A stretch of 64,000 nucleotides of DNA from JAMLHH01 sp037189845 (GTDB lineage: Bacteria; Bacteroidota; Bacteroidia; Chitinophagales; JADIYW01), in assembly GCA_037189845.1 (NCBI GenBank), contig JBBCIS010000008.1:186001-250000 (forward strand), given 5' to 3'. Position numbers and translations under genes: made by a program. The notes under the pieces were generated by a model. That model was not told the origin of the DNA and did not search any database. It was given only the letters and a program-made list of their open reading frames with translations. This document shows, piece after piece, positions 49,803 through 57,107 of this stretch. The stretch's first letter is position 1, and every line of letters begins with the position of its first letter.

Positions 49803-50780
49803 TCATTCAGCCGGAATTTCCCATTTTTTGACCTTTTCCAGGATGATACTGGCTACTTCCAGGGCTTTATATCCATGTTCTACAGCAACCTCCGGCTTGG
49901 TCTGCTCATAAATAGAGAAGGCAAAACTATCCATTTGCTTTTTGAGCGCATCGTATTCAGTAGATGTAATCAATTGTTGTATGATATATTTTTTTTCACC
50001 TTTTACATTTGTTGCTATAGAACCGTGGACATGCTCATCTTCGATAGAGGTACATTCAGCAGTACGTTTGATAAAATCCAGTGAGATTTTTCTCCCGTTT
50101 TCAAGCAGATCCATTGTCCGGGAACGTTGTGTAGTAGAACGGCTGGCATTGAGCTGCGCTACACATCCGTTGTCAAATTCTATCCTCGCATGTATGGTAT
50201 CGAGAATCATGCTCATAACTGCTACACCTGTAGCATGAATATATTTGATATTGGCTTTGACCAGATTGAGTACCAGATCTATATCCTGGATCATCAGTTC
50301 ATAGACGACTGATGTCTGATTCTTTTTAGGATTGATGATGCCTACTCTGTTTGTTTGTATGATGAGTGGCTGGGGATTCAGCTGTTTGACCGTAGTGAAA
50401 ACCGGATTAAATCTTTCTACATGACCAATCTGGACTATTACGTTGGCCTCACGGGATAATTCCACAATGCGTTCTGCTTCTACTAAATCTTCCGTAATCG
50501 GGCTTTCAATAAATACATGCTTGCTTTTTCTCAAAGCTTTTTCAGCATAATAATAATGTGATCCCGGGGGCGTGGAAATATTGACTACATCGACTGCATC
50601 GAGTAACTCGTCCAGGTTCACAAAAACATTCACTCCATAATCTTCCTGAATTCTGCTTAACTTCTCAGCATTTCGGTCGTAGCAACCCACTAATTCAAAG
50701 TATGGTGATTGCTGCAGGTATTCCAGATGAATACTTCCCTGGCGACCGATACCTATGATACCTATTTTGAGTGATTGCAT
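49803..50780 (-). CDS. Gfo/Idh/MocA-family oxidoreductase
   Basis: 325-aa NAD(P)-dependent oxidoreductase. The Rossmann N-terminus IGIIGIGRQGSIHLEYLQ (GxGxxG), VVNISTPPGSHYYYAEKAL and KHVFIESPITED (the EKP-type loop reads ESP instead) are recognisable. The C-terminal alpha/beta domain gives YELMIQDIDLVLNLVKANI, where the usual GxxxDxxH motif is QDIDLVL. The replaced catalytic Lys (EKP to ESP) and missing His are deviations seen in a Bacteroidota subgroup, so catalysis by the standard mechanism is doubtful. Substrate unknown. Confidence 0.87.
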   Translation of the reverse strand: MQSLKIGIIGIGRQGSIHLEYLQQSPYFELVGCYDRNAEKLSRIQEDYGVNVFVNLDELLDAVDVVNISTPPGSHYYYAEKALRKSKHVFIESPITEDLVEAERIVELSREANVIVQIGHVERFNPVFTTVKQLNPQPLIIQTNRVGIINPKKNQTSVVYELMIQDIDLVLNLVKANIKYIHATGVAVMSMILDTIHARIEFDNGCVAQLNASRSTTQRSRTMDLLENGRKISLDFIKRTAECTSIEDEHVHGSIATNVKGEKKYIIQQLITSTEYDALKKQMDSFAFSIYEQTKPEVAVEHGYKALEVASIILEKVKKWEIPAE

Positions 50781-50858
50781 ACTACTAATTTACACAGCTT
50801 TGAATGTTATACTTACCTTAAAATATACACATTGTTTATTAAATCAATTTCCTTTAGG

Positions 50859-50866
50859 TAATTTTG
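50859..50866 (+). promoter_or_regulatory. -7 promoter element TAATTTTG of mtaB
   Basis: Perfect TAnnTTTG ending 7 bp before the mtaB ATG at 50874. A TTG at 50832-50834 is somewhat too far upstream for the usual -33 spacing. Confidence 0.45.
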
Positions 50867-50873
50867 CATTTGC

Positions 50874-52199
50874 ATGAACATCGGAAAATCGGTAGCATTC
50901 TATACACTGGGTTGTAAACTCAATTTTTCGGAGACTTCCTCTATTGGAAGATCTATGGAAATACATGGTTTTCAGGTAGTTCCTTTTGAGCAGCCATCCG
51001 ATGTATACGTGATTAATACCTGTTCTGTAACAGATAACGCAGATAAGAAATGCCGCTATTATGTGCGTAAGGCATTGCGTAAAAATCCTGATGCATATGT
51101 AGTGGTCATAGGATGTTATGCACAATTAAAACCAAAAGAAATCAGTGAAATCAAAGGTGTGGATCTGGTTTTGGGTGCAGCAGAGAAGTTCAGACTACCG
51201 GAAATCTTACATGATCTGAGTAAAAATCCTTGCGGGCAAGTACTGGCTTCCGACATCAAGGCAGCAGATTTCTTTGTGGATGCTTATTCTGTAGGAGACC
51301 GTACCCGTTCATTTCTGAAGGTACAGGATGGTTGTGATTATAAATGTTCATTTTGTACGATTCCGCTGGCTCGTGGAAAGAGCAGGAGTGATCTTCCTGA
51401 AAATGTGCTGGCCAATGCTAAGAAGCTGGCAGCTCAAGGAGTGAAAGAAATCGTGCTTACAGGTGTTAATACAGGAGACTATGGAAAAGGTCTGGATGAT
51501 CAATGGAATTTTTACAGACTGATACAAATGCTGGATGAGGTAGAAGGGATCGAAAGGTTCAGAATTTCATCTATTGAGCCAAATCTGCTGAGCAATGAAA
51601 TCATTGAGTTTTGTGCTCAAAGCAAAAGATTTGTACCGCATTTCCACATCCCCTTGCAGTCAGGTTCAGATGAAATGCTTGCTTCTATGCGTCGTCGTTA
51701 TCGTAGCGACTTGTATACAGATAGAGTTGCACATATCCGCAGAGTGATGCCGGATGCCTGTATTGGTGTGGATGTGATCGTTGGATTTGCCGGAGAAACT
51801 GATAAACATTTTCAGGAAACAGTTGATTTTCTAAAAAGTCTGGATGTGTCTTATTTTCATGTGTTCACATATTCTGAACGTGCCAATACCAAAGCTGTAG
51901 AAATGGAAGGCATTGTTCCTCAAAAAGTAAGAGAAGAGCGCAATGCCATTTTATCTTCTTTGTCAGAGAAGAAACGCAGGGCATTCTATGAGAAATATAT
52001 CGGTCAGACTGCGACTATTTTGCCGGAAGATGAAGAGAAAAATAGCTTCATGTATGGCTTTTCAGATAATTATCTCAAAGTAGCTATTCCTTACGATGCT
52101 CAATTGGTCAATCAATTAGTAGAAGTAGAATTGTCCGGATTCAATGAAGAAGGATATATGCTGGGTAAAGTGCTCGCTGAGGCGACTGTAGCAATGTAA
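50874..52199 (+). CDS. mtaB: MtaB, tRNA ms2t6A37 methylthiotransferase
   Basis: 441-aa radical-SAM methylthiotransferase that adds a methylthio group to t6A at tRNA position 37. N-terminal UPF0004 cysteines: Cys14 (TLGCKLN), Cys50 (NTCSVT) and Cys81 (GCYAQL). The radical-SAM cluster is C154-xxx-C158-xx-C161 (DGCDYKCSFC). Then HFHIPLQSGSDEML, VGFAGETDKHFQET and the C-terminal TRAM domain ending near LGKVLAEATVAM. TLGCKLNFSET and the absence of an extended N-terminus fit MtaB rather than MiaB or RimO. It appears monocistronic, with the start codon close to its promoter. Confidence 0.94.
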   Translation: MNIGKSVAFYTLGCKLNFSETSSIGRSMEIHGFQVVPFEQPSDVYVINTCSVTDNADKKCRYYVRKALRKNPDAYVVVIGCYAQLKPKEISEIKGVDLVLGAAEKFRLPEILHDLSKNPCGQVLASDIKAADFFVDAYSVGDRTRSFLKVQDGCDYKCSFCTIPLARGKSRSDLPENVLANAKKLAAQGVKEIVLTGVNTGDYGKGLDDQWNFYRLIQMLDEVEGIERFRISSIEPNLLSNEIIEFCAQSKRFVPHFHIPLQSGSDEMLASMRRRYRSDLYTDRVAHIRRVMPDACIGVDVIVGFAGETDKHFQETVDFLKSLDVSYFHVFTYSERANTKAVEMEGIVPQKVREERNAILSSLSEKKRRAFYEKYIGQTATILPEDEEKNSFMYGFSDNYLKVAIPYDAQLVNQLVEVELSGFNEEGYMLGKVLAEATVAM

Positions 52200-52236
52200 A
52201 TGCGTTTAAGCATCATTGACATTGGTTAAATCCCAT

Positions 52237-52303
52237 AAAGACAAGAAGTTACAAAGAAAATGCATAAAAAACTTATGGTCTTAGTGCCTTAGCGATTAAG
52301 ACA
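52237..52303. repeat. AAAGACAAGAAG / TTAGTGCCTTAG dispersed repeat
   Basis: AAAGACAAGAAGTTACAAAG (52237-52256) followed by CTTATGGTCTTAGTGCCTTA (52272-52291) and GCGATTAAGACA. It closely matches the style of a common Bacteroidota intergenic repeat in which AAAGACAC-AAGG and its complement-like CTTTGTGCCTTAG halves flank a few bases. Single copy in this window. Confidence 0.35.
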
Positions 52304-52318
52304 ATTTTCATTTTCATC

Positions 52319-54415
52319 CTATAATCTTACCCGCAACTGCACCTTGATTTCTGATCTCGTGTTTTTAGGAAGCTCGTCCAATCCGCTGCCAATTACCTTG
52401 ATATCATTTCTGAACCATTGAGCATATCTTACCCAAAGATCAATATTTCTGTATAATCTGACTTTGGCAAGTAAGTAAGCTCTTGAGCCTGTGCCTATAT
52501 ATGCAGGGATGGAAAATGCATACAATACATCATTTTCATATGCATAAATCCGTGCATCATAGTCATCAATTTTATAAATAGCATATCTGCCGGAAATTGC
52601 CCATCTGCCGGAAGGAAACTTGTAGCTGATATCCTGATAGAACAGATATCCTTTTTTTAATCCGTTGACCCGATCGTTGAAAAAGCTCCATTCTCCACGT
52701 GTTTTGAATGACCAGTTATCAGATGCTCTGTAGTTCAGATGTAACCTGAAAGATGATTTCTTAATATAGGTGACATCAGTGATCGGAGCAGTAGCATCGG
52801 TCAGATTTCTGGCTTTGGTTTCATATCTGAATCGAGCAGTAATGTCCAGTTTGTAATTGTGACGATACACCCATTCATGGAAGATGTCATATCCGTTGGT
52901 ACCAGGTACATCCACACGATATTTCATCCATGGGAAATGATAAACGTCCACATAGTTATTTAAGGTAATTTTTGGATGAACTTTAAAGCTCACACCGGCA
53001 TACAATCCATGCTCATTGGTAGGATTATTAGTCGTCGTTTCACCAAAAGCACTACCGGCAAGGGTTTGAAAGCTTTTGGAATAATATCTGTGTACCACAC
53101 TCAATGTAATGCCCGGAGTTGGTCTGCTGCTGATTCCGTGAAGGAAGGCAACTCCACCATTTTCTGACATTGCTGATTCTCCGAAGAAATTAAATCTTTT
53201 TCCAAGATAGTTATAGTTCACACTGGAATTGAAAAGAGAATTTCCACTGAAAGAATACATTCTGTATAAATCCTGAGGCGGTGTGAGCGTTGTTCCGAAT
53301 TTGTGGAAAGTGGTATTGAGGTAGACAGAAAAGATACGGTTACTCCATCCTACGCGACCACCTGTTGCCCAAAGCTTTGTATTGGCTCTGTTCTTTAATT
53401 CTGATTCAGTACGATGCATTCCGCTGGTTTGCAGAGATTGAACTTCCAGCACGTCATCCGTCAATGTATCCACCGCTATACTGGAACCATCCCGAAGTCG
53501 GTGAGATAGAAACCCTGTTACTTCAAAACCTTTCATTTGAAAAGTAGCACCTGCACCTCTGTTGAAATTGTCTTCAATGACAGAAGTATGTGGTCTCAAA
53601 ACATCAGAAGTATGTTTGATATTGTTTACGGTGACAGATTTTCCTACACCGAAACTTTGCCACATCAACAATCCCTGACCCAGATTTACTTCAAAATCAC
53701 CCAAAGCTATATATCTGAAAGGACCTTTATTTTCGAGAAAAAGATGTGCAGAAACATAGTCAATTTTCAATTTTGCATTGTTCTGAAATAATTTTTCGCC
53801 GGGATCTTTTTCCAGTGTAATTCCATAGCTGATGCCTTTCAGAAACTGGTATCTGTATCTCAGGTACTGACGGGTCCGGTCTCCGGCATATCTGCTCGTC
53901 CATCTGTTTTGATACCATTCCGGGTCAGTATAGCCTTTTGCTTTTTCTATTGTTTGCTGATATCTGTATAATACTATATGTCTTCCCTTAGTCAGCTGAT
54001 CTCTCCAGCTGTATGCCTGCTTTTTAGGATCTGCTACCATGACAAACGGGAGTAATTTATCAATTGTAGCCTTGTCCAGGCCTAAGACACCTTTTAATTC
54101 ATATATACTTTGAAAGTCGCCATAAGTTGTTACATAGTTGATAATAGACATTGCCTGCAACTCTGTCAGAACTGTCGTTCTCATCAATTCTTCTATAGTT
54201 GTGTTGTTCAGATTAATTTTTACGGAGCTTAACAGTTCCAGATCTTCCAGAAATGTATTGTTGTCAAATTCTCCATCTTCATTTTCTGCCTGCTCAGCCA
54301 GATCTTCCAGAATGTCAGTAGGAATCTCCTGTTGCAGCGTATCCAGTGATTGTCCGTAAATATTTACAGAAATCAATAAAATGAAAATGGTCAGGATACC
54401 GTGCTTAGAAAACAT
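52319..54415 (-). CDS. Helix-hairpin-helix (ComEA-like) domain fused to an outer-membrane beta-barrel
   Basis: 698 aa. Signal peptide 1-21, acidic linker, then residues about 66-126 form tandem helix-hairpin-helix motifs like the DNA-binding domain of ComEA: INLNNTTIEELMRT, LQAMSIINYVTTYGDFQSIYEL, VLGLDKATIDKLLPFV. The remaining 560 residues are amphipathic beta strands (e.g. YLRYRYQFLKGISYGITLEKD, FRLHLNYRASDNWSFKTRGEW) ending VQLRVRL, as in an outer-membrane barrel. It overlaps the upstream PorV/PorQ-like gene by 11 bp, so they are coexpressed. A DNA-related role at the outer membrane is inferred, not shown. Confidence 0.75.
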   Translation of the reverse strand: MFSKHGILTIFILLISVNIYGQSLDTLQQEIPTDILEDLAEQAENEDGEFDNNTFLEDLELLSSVKINLNNTTIEELMRTTVLTELQAMSIINYVTTYGDFQSIYELKGVLGLDKATIDKLLPFVMVADPKKQAYSWRDQLTKGRHIVLYRYQQTIEKAKGYTDPEWYQNRWTSRYAGDRTRQYLRYRYQFLKGISYGITLEKDPGEKLFQNNAKLKIDYVSAHLFLENKGPFRYIALGDFEVNLGQGLLMWQSFGVGKSVTVNNIKHTSDVLRPHTSVIEDNFNRGAGATFQMKGFEVTGFLSHRLRDGSSIAVDTLTDDVLEVQSLQTSGMHRTESELKNRANTKLWATGGRVGWSNRIFSVYLNTTFHKFGTTLTPPQDLYRMYSFSGNSLFNSSVNYNYLGKRFNFFGESAMSENGGVAFLHGISSRPTPGITLSVVHRYYSKSFQTLAGSAFGETTTNNPTNEHGLYAGVSFKVHPKITLNNYVDVYHFPWMKYRVDVPGTNGYDIFHEWVYRHNYKLDITARFRYETKARNLTDATAPITDVTYIKKSSFRLHLNYRASDNWSFKTRGEWSFFNDRVNGLKKGYLFYQDISYKFPSGRWAISGRYAIYKIDDYDARIYAYENDVLYAFSIPAYIGTGSRAYLLAKVRLYRNIDLWVRYAQWFRNDIKVIGSGLDELPKNTRSEIKVQLRVRL

Positions 54416-55232
54416 AAGATATACCTAAGTGTGGTGAAATGCCTGTGATTTTCTGATATGCTCCCAATACTTCAAATCTCAAACCTTTATATGCAATTCC
54501 TACGCCTAAAGTGCCTGAAAGGGGATAGGTCAGCATTCCTGCGCGTACAAAAAAATACTGATTGACCTTATAATCTATACCAGCACGGAAAGCAAGATTC
54601 ATATCCAGATCTTGTTCGATTTCGCCGGTGATCCATACTTTATCTTTGGTAGTATAAGTTGCGCCTAATCTGAATACTGTTGGTACTCTTTCTTCGGTAT
54701 CTTTTCCGTAACGTACACGTGCGGAATTGTAAACATGTGCGCCTAATTGTACATTTTTGTTGACTTTGAATAATGCTCCTAATTCAAATGTCACTGCGGT
54801 ATTGGAACCATAACCGGACACTTTATTATTCAGCACATCTATCTGTGCGCCTATAGAAACAAAATCTGCCAGCTTTAAGCCGTAGGCAATGCCGATTTTT
54901 TTGTCATTGAATAGTTCGTAACCATAATATGATCCGGAAAACCCTATCGTTCCACCTTTTTTCATATGGAATTGTCCCATTGCCATAAAGTTGTTTACTC
55001 CTTCTGCTAAACCCGTATGAGCATAATATACACTGACACTGGATTCAGTCGCAAATCCCATTGCAGCCTGATTACTTGAAGGGGCATAGGGTGTAATGAC
55101 ACTTACTCCGCCCAGACCCGGAGTCATCATTCTGGTACCGATTGCGCGGTATTCACCAGCAGCATTTGTATCAGTAGCATTGAAGACCAGCAAACAGCCA
55201 ACGATAGCCGATATTTTATATAAAAACTTCAC
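54405..55232 (-). CDS. PorV/PorQ-like outer-membrane beta-barrel protein
   Basis: 275-aa outer-membrane barrel of the FadL-like PorV/PorQ/UPF0164 type: signal peptide to about residue 24, then SNQAAMGFATESSVSVYYAHTGLAEGV (part: NQAAMGFA), ISFSGSYYGYE-like strands and IGLGAQIDVL-type hairpins, ending HLGISYVF with a terminal Phe. PorV and PorQ are type IX secretion components; paralogues are many, so the exact role is open. Start GTG at 55232, no earlier ATG. Its stop overlaps the start of the HhH-barrel gene by 11 bp, implying translational coupling. Confidence 0.72.
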   Translation of the reverse strand: MKFLYKISAIVGCLLVFNATDTNAAGEYRAIGTRMMTPGLGGVSVITPYAPSSNQAAMGFATESSVSVYYAHTGLAEGVNNFMAMGQFHMKKGGTIGFSGSYYGYELFNDKKIGIAYGLKLADFVSIGAQIDVLNNKVSGYGSNTAVTFELGALFKVNKNVQLGAHVYNSARVRYGKDTEERVPTVFRLGATYTTKDKVWITGEIEQDLDMNLAFRAGIDYKVNQYFFVRAGMLTYPLSGTLGVGIAYKGLRFEVLGAYQKITGISPHLGISYVF

Positions 55233-55303
55233 AAGGTTAAAATAAGTGAAAAAAATGAACCTTTAATACTTCATTTTAATTATGAGTAAATAAATGAAGA
55301 CAC

Positions 55304-55311
55304 TATCTTTG
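55304..55311 (+). promoter_or_regulatory. -7 promoter element TATCTTTG
   Basis: Perfect TAnnTTTG, 24 bp before the ATG at 55336. It lies inside the longer frame from 55294 and decides the start. Confidence 0.55.
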
Positions 55312-55335
55312 ATAACTTCAGCAAGATTGCAAATT

Positions 55336-56277
55336 ATGAGAGTTTTAAGAAACGTAGTTACAGGTTTAATGATGGGATTGGGCTTTACTCAACTCCATGC
55401 ACAACAAGATCCGAATAATCTTTTTTTAGTAGAAGTTGATAATCTTTACAATGCATCTCTGGCAGGTCAGGTGCTGGGCATGGCCAATATAGGAGACCGT
55501 AGCATGAGTGCTGAGGAAATTCTGATGTATCAGGTATTGAACTGCAGATGGGAAAATGGACGATGGTTGAGATATACCGGTAATCCCAACGGGAAAGGAA
55601 CAATCAAAGTGGGACATCCTTTTCTGCAGACTGATGGTAACAGGGTATTCTTTGTATCCAATATTCCGGGCGGAGCAGGCGGTTTTGATATCTATTATTC
55701 TGAAAAAAGAAATGGCAAATGGACAGATCCTACGAATCTGGGTTTGAAAGTAAACAGTGCTTCTGATGAGTTTTTTCCTTTTATCACAGATGCCGGAATC
55801 TTACAGATTTACAGAAATTCTACTCAGGTGAATTTTGATCTGGCTGAGGTAATAGGCGCGACTACACAGCTGGCTATCCAATCTCAACCAAAATCAGCTC
55901 CGACCCAGGCTCCATCTCAACCGGCATATACACCTGCGCCAGCACCGACTCAGATGCCGGTAAAAACACAACCTGCACTTGCTCCGGTAGCACAGGCGCC
56001 TGTAGCTGCGACATCAGAACAACAAGCAGGAGTAGAATACAGAGTTCAACTAGGCTCATTTTCCAATCCTAACTGGACTGTATTGAATCAGGTCAGTGAT
56101 TTAGGCAGCTTCAAAACAATTAAAACACCAACGGGGCTAACCAGTGTACATTTGGGATCTTTCAAGACATTGGCAGATGCTCAACAACTGGCACAAAAAG
56201 TAAAGCTAAGACCGGGCTTTGGTAATGCGTATGTTGTGGCAGTAGAAAATGATAAGGTCATCAGTGTACACAGATAA
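55336..56277 (+). CDS. PD40-SPOR protein
   Basis: 313 aa from the ATG at 55336; an in-frame ATG at 55294 would place the promoter inside the gene. Signal peptide to about residue 22 (FTQLHA-Q). A PD40-type repeat follows: LQTDGNRVFFVSN, FDIYYSEKRNGKWTDPTNLG and VNSASDEFFPFITDAG, closely matching the PorE-like protein at 8318. A Pro/Ala/Gln/Thr linker (about 182-230) leads to a C-terminal SPOR domain (VEYRVQLGSFSNPNW, GLTSVHLGSFKTLADAQ). SPOR domains bind denuded peptidoglycan at division sites. Divergent from the PorV-like gene. Terminator at 56303. Confidence 0.78.
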   Translation: MRVLRNVVTGLMMGLGFTQLHAQQDPNNLFLVEVDNLYNASLAGQVLGMANIGDRSMSAEEILMYQVLNCRWENGRWLRYTGNPNGKGTIKVGHPFLQTDGNRVFFVSNIPGGAGGFDIYYSEKRNGKWTDPTNLGLKVNSASDEFFPFITDAGILQIYRNSTQVNFDLAEVIGATTQLAIQSQPKSAPTQAPSQPAYTPAPAPTQMPVKTQPALAPVAQAPVAATSEQQAGVEYRVQLGSFSNPNWTVLNQVSDLGSFKTIKTPTGLTSVHLGSFKTLADAQQLAQKVKLRPGFGNAYVVAVENDKVISVHR

Positions 56278-56302
56278 GATTTAACAGCATATCTTTTATA
56301 TC

Positions 56303-56330
56303 ATCCCTTTCTAATGAAAGGGATTTTTTA
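56303..56330 (+). terminator. Rho-independent terminator of the PD40-SPOR gene
   Basis: ATCCCTTTC (56303-56311), loop TAAT, GAAAGGGAT (56316-56324), then TTTTT. It lies 26 bp past the stop and reaches into the convergent gene's stop codon. Confidence 0.85.
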
Positions 56331-57023
56331 TTTCTCATAGTTCTTAATGAATGTATCAAAATCTGGTAAAGATTGATCTTCATAAATTTCTACAAACTGA
56401 GAAAACTGAATATAACCGTATTGATAGGGATCAGCGGCTAGCTTACTGTAGTGTTGAGTTATATATTCTTTAGTATTCTCATTTTCGGGAACCGGATTTT
56501 TTAAAGTTTTCAACATTTGTTTTGCATAGCTATAGCATTTTTCTAATTTTTCATTTTGCTCAGTTGTTCTCCAATACAGGATAGCGATGATATTTGCATC
56601 ATACTCGCTGTCAAAGGCATTGTCAAATTTCTTTCCGGCATTGGCTGAAATAGAATGACCTAACTCGTGAGCAATATAGAATCCATTAAAGAACAAGCCG
56701 AAAACTTCTTTTCCTTCATTTTCACTTCCTGCAATCTCCTGGAAAAACTTCTTTTGTGGTGGTATCACTTCCTCCCACATCGGTAGATTTACTGTGGCGC
56801 TGTCAATATAAATCAGGTAAGGTGTTGTATTTTTTACAGCTACATTCCCCGGCATTTGTATCTCCGGATTGGTATTCTGAATTTTTTCCGTCATCTGTTG
56901 GATGATCGTATTTGCATCCGCTACCAAAGCAGCGGAGTCACTATATGCAGAGAACCATAGATTCTCTGCATTTGCGTAGATTGCTATTGTGAATGTCAGA
57001 ATCAATGTGATAATATTTTTCAT
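56328..57023 (-). CDS. Exported HExxH metallopeptidase-like protein
   Basis: 231 aa with a signal peptide (1-19). The zincin motif HELGHSIS places His119, Glu120 and His123, with a third ligand candidate Glu140 in FDSEYDANIIAIL (gluzincin-like spacing). Upstream beta strand segment VFGLFFNGFYIAHELGH is typical of M48/M13-like edges. The rest is helical with no further domains. Probably a periplasmic or outer-membrane-face peptidase, target unknown. It is followed downstream by the terminator of the opposing gene and preceded by an 84-bp gap from the copper operon's end. Confidence 0.7.
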   Translation of the reverse strand: MKNIITLILTFTIAIYANAENLWFSAYSDSAALVADANTIIQQMTEKIQNTNPEIQMPGNVAVKNTTPYLIYIDSATVNLPMWEEVIPPQKKFFQEIAGSENEGKEVFGLFFNGFYIAHELGHSISANAGKKFDNAFDSEYDANIIAILYWRTTEQNEKLEKCYSYAKQMLKTLKNPVPENENTKEYITQHYSKLAADPYQYGYIQFSQFVEIYEDQSLPDFDTFIKNYEK

Positions 57024-57107
57024 CTGAGTCTATTTTAATGCTGTCAGCTTATACTAATTAATGAATAAGTAAATGTGATAGGCACAGATTCATTCACAGA
57101 TTAAGAA

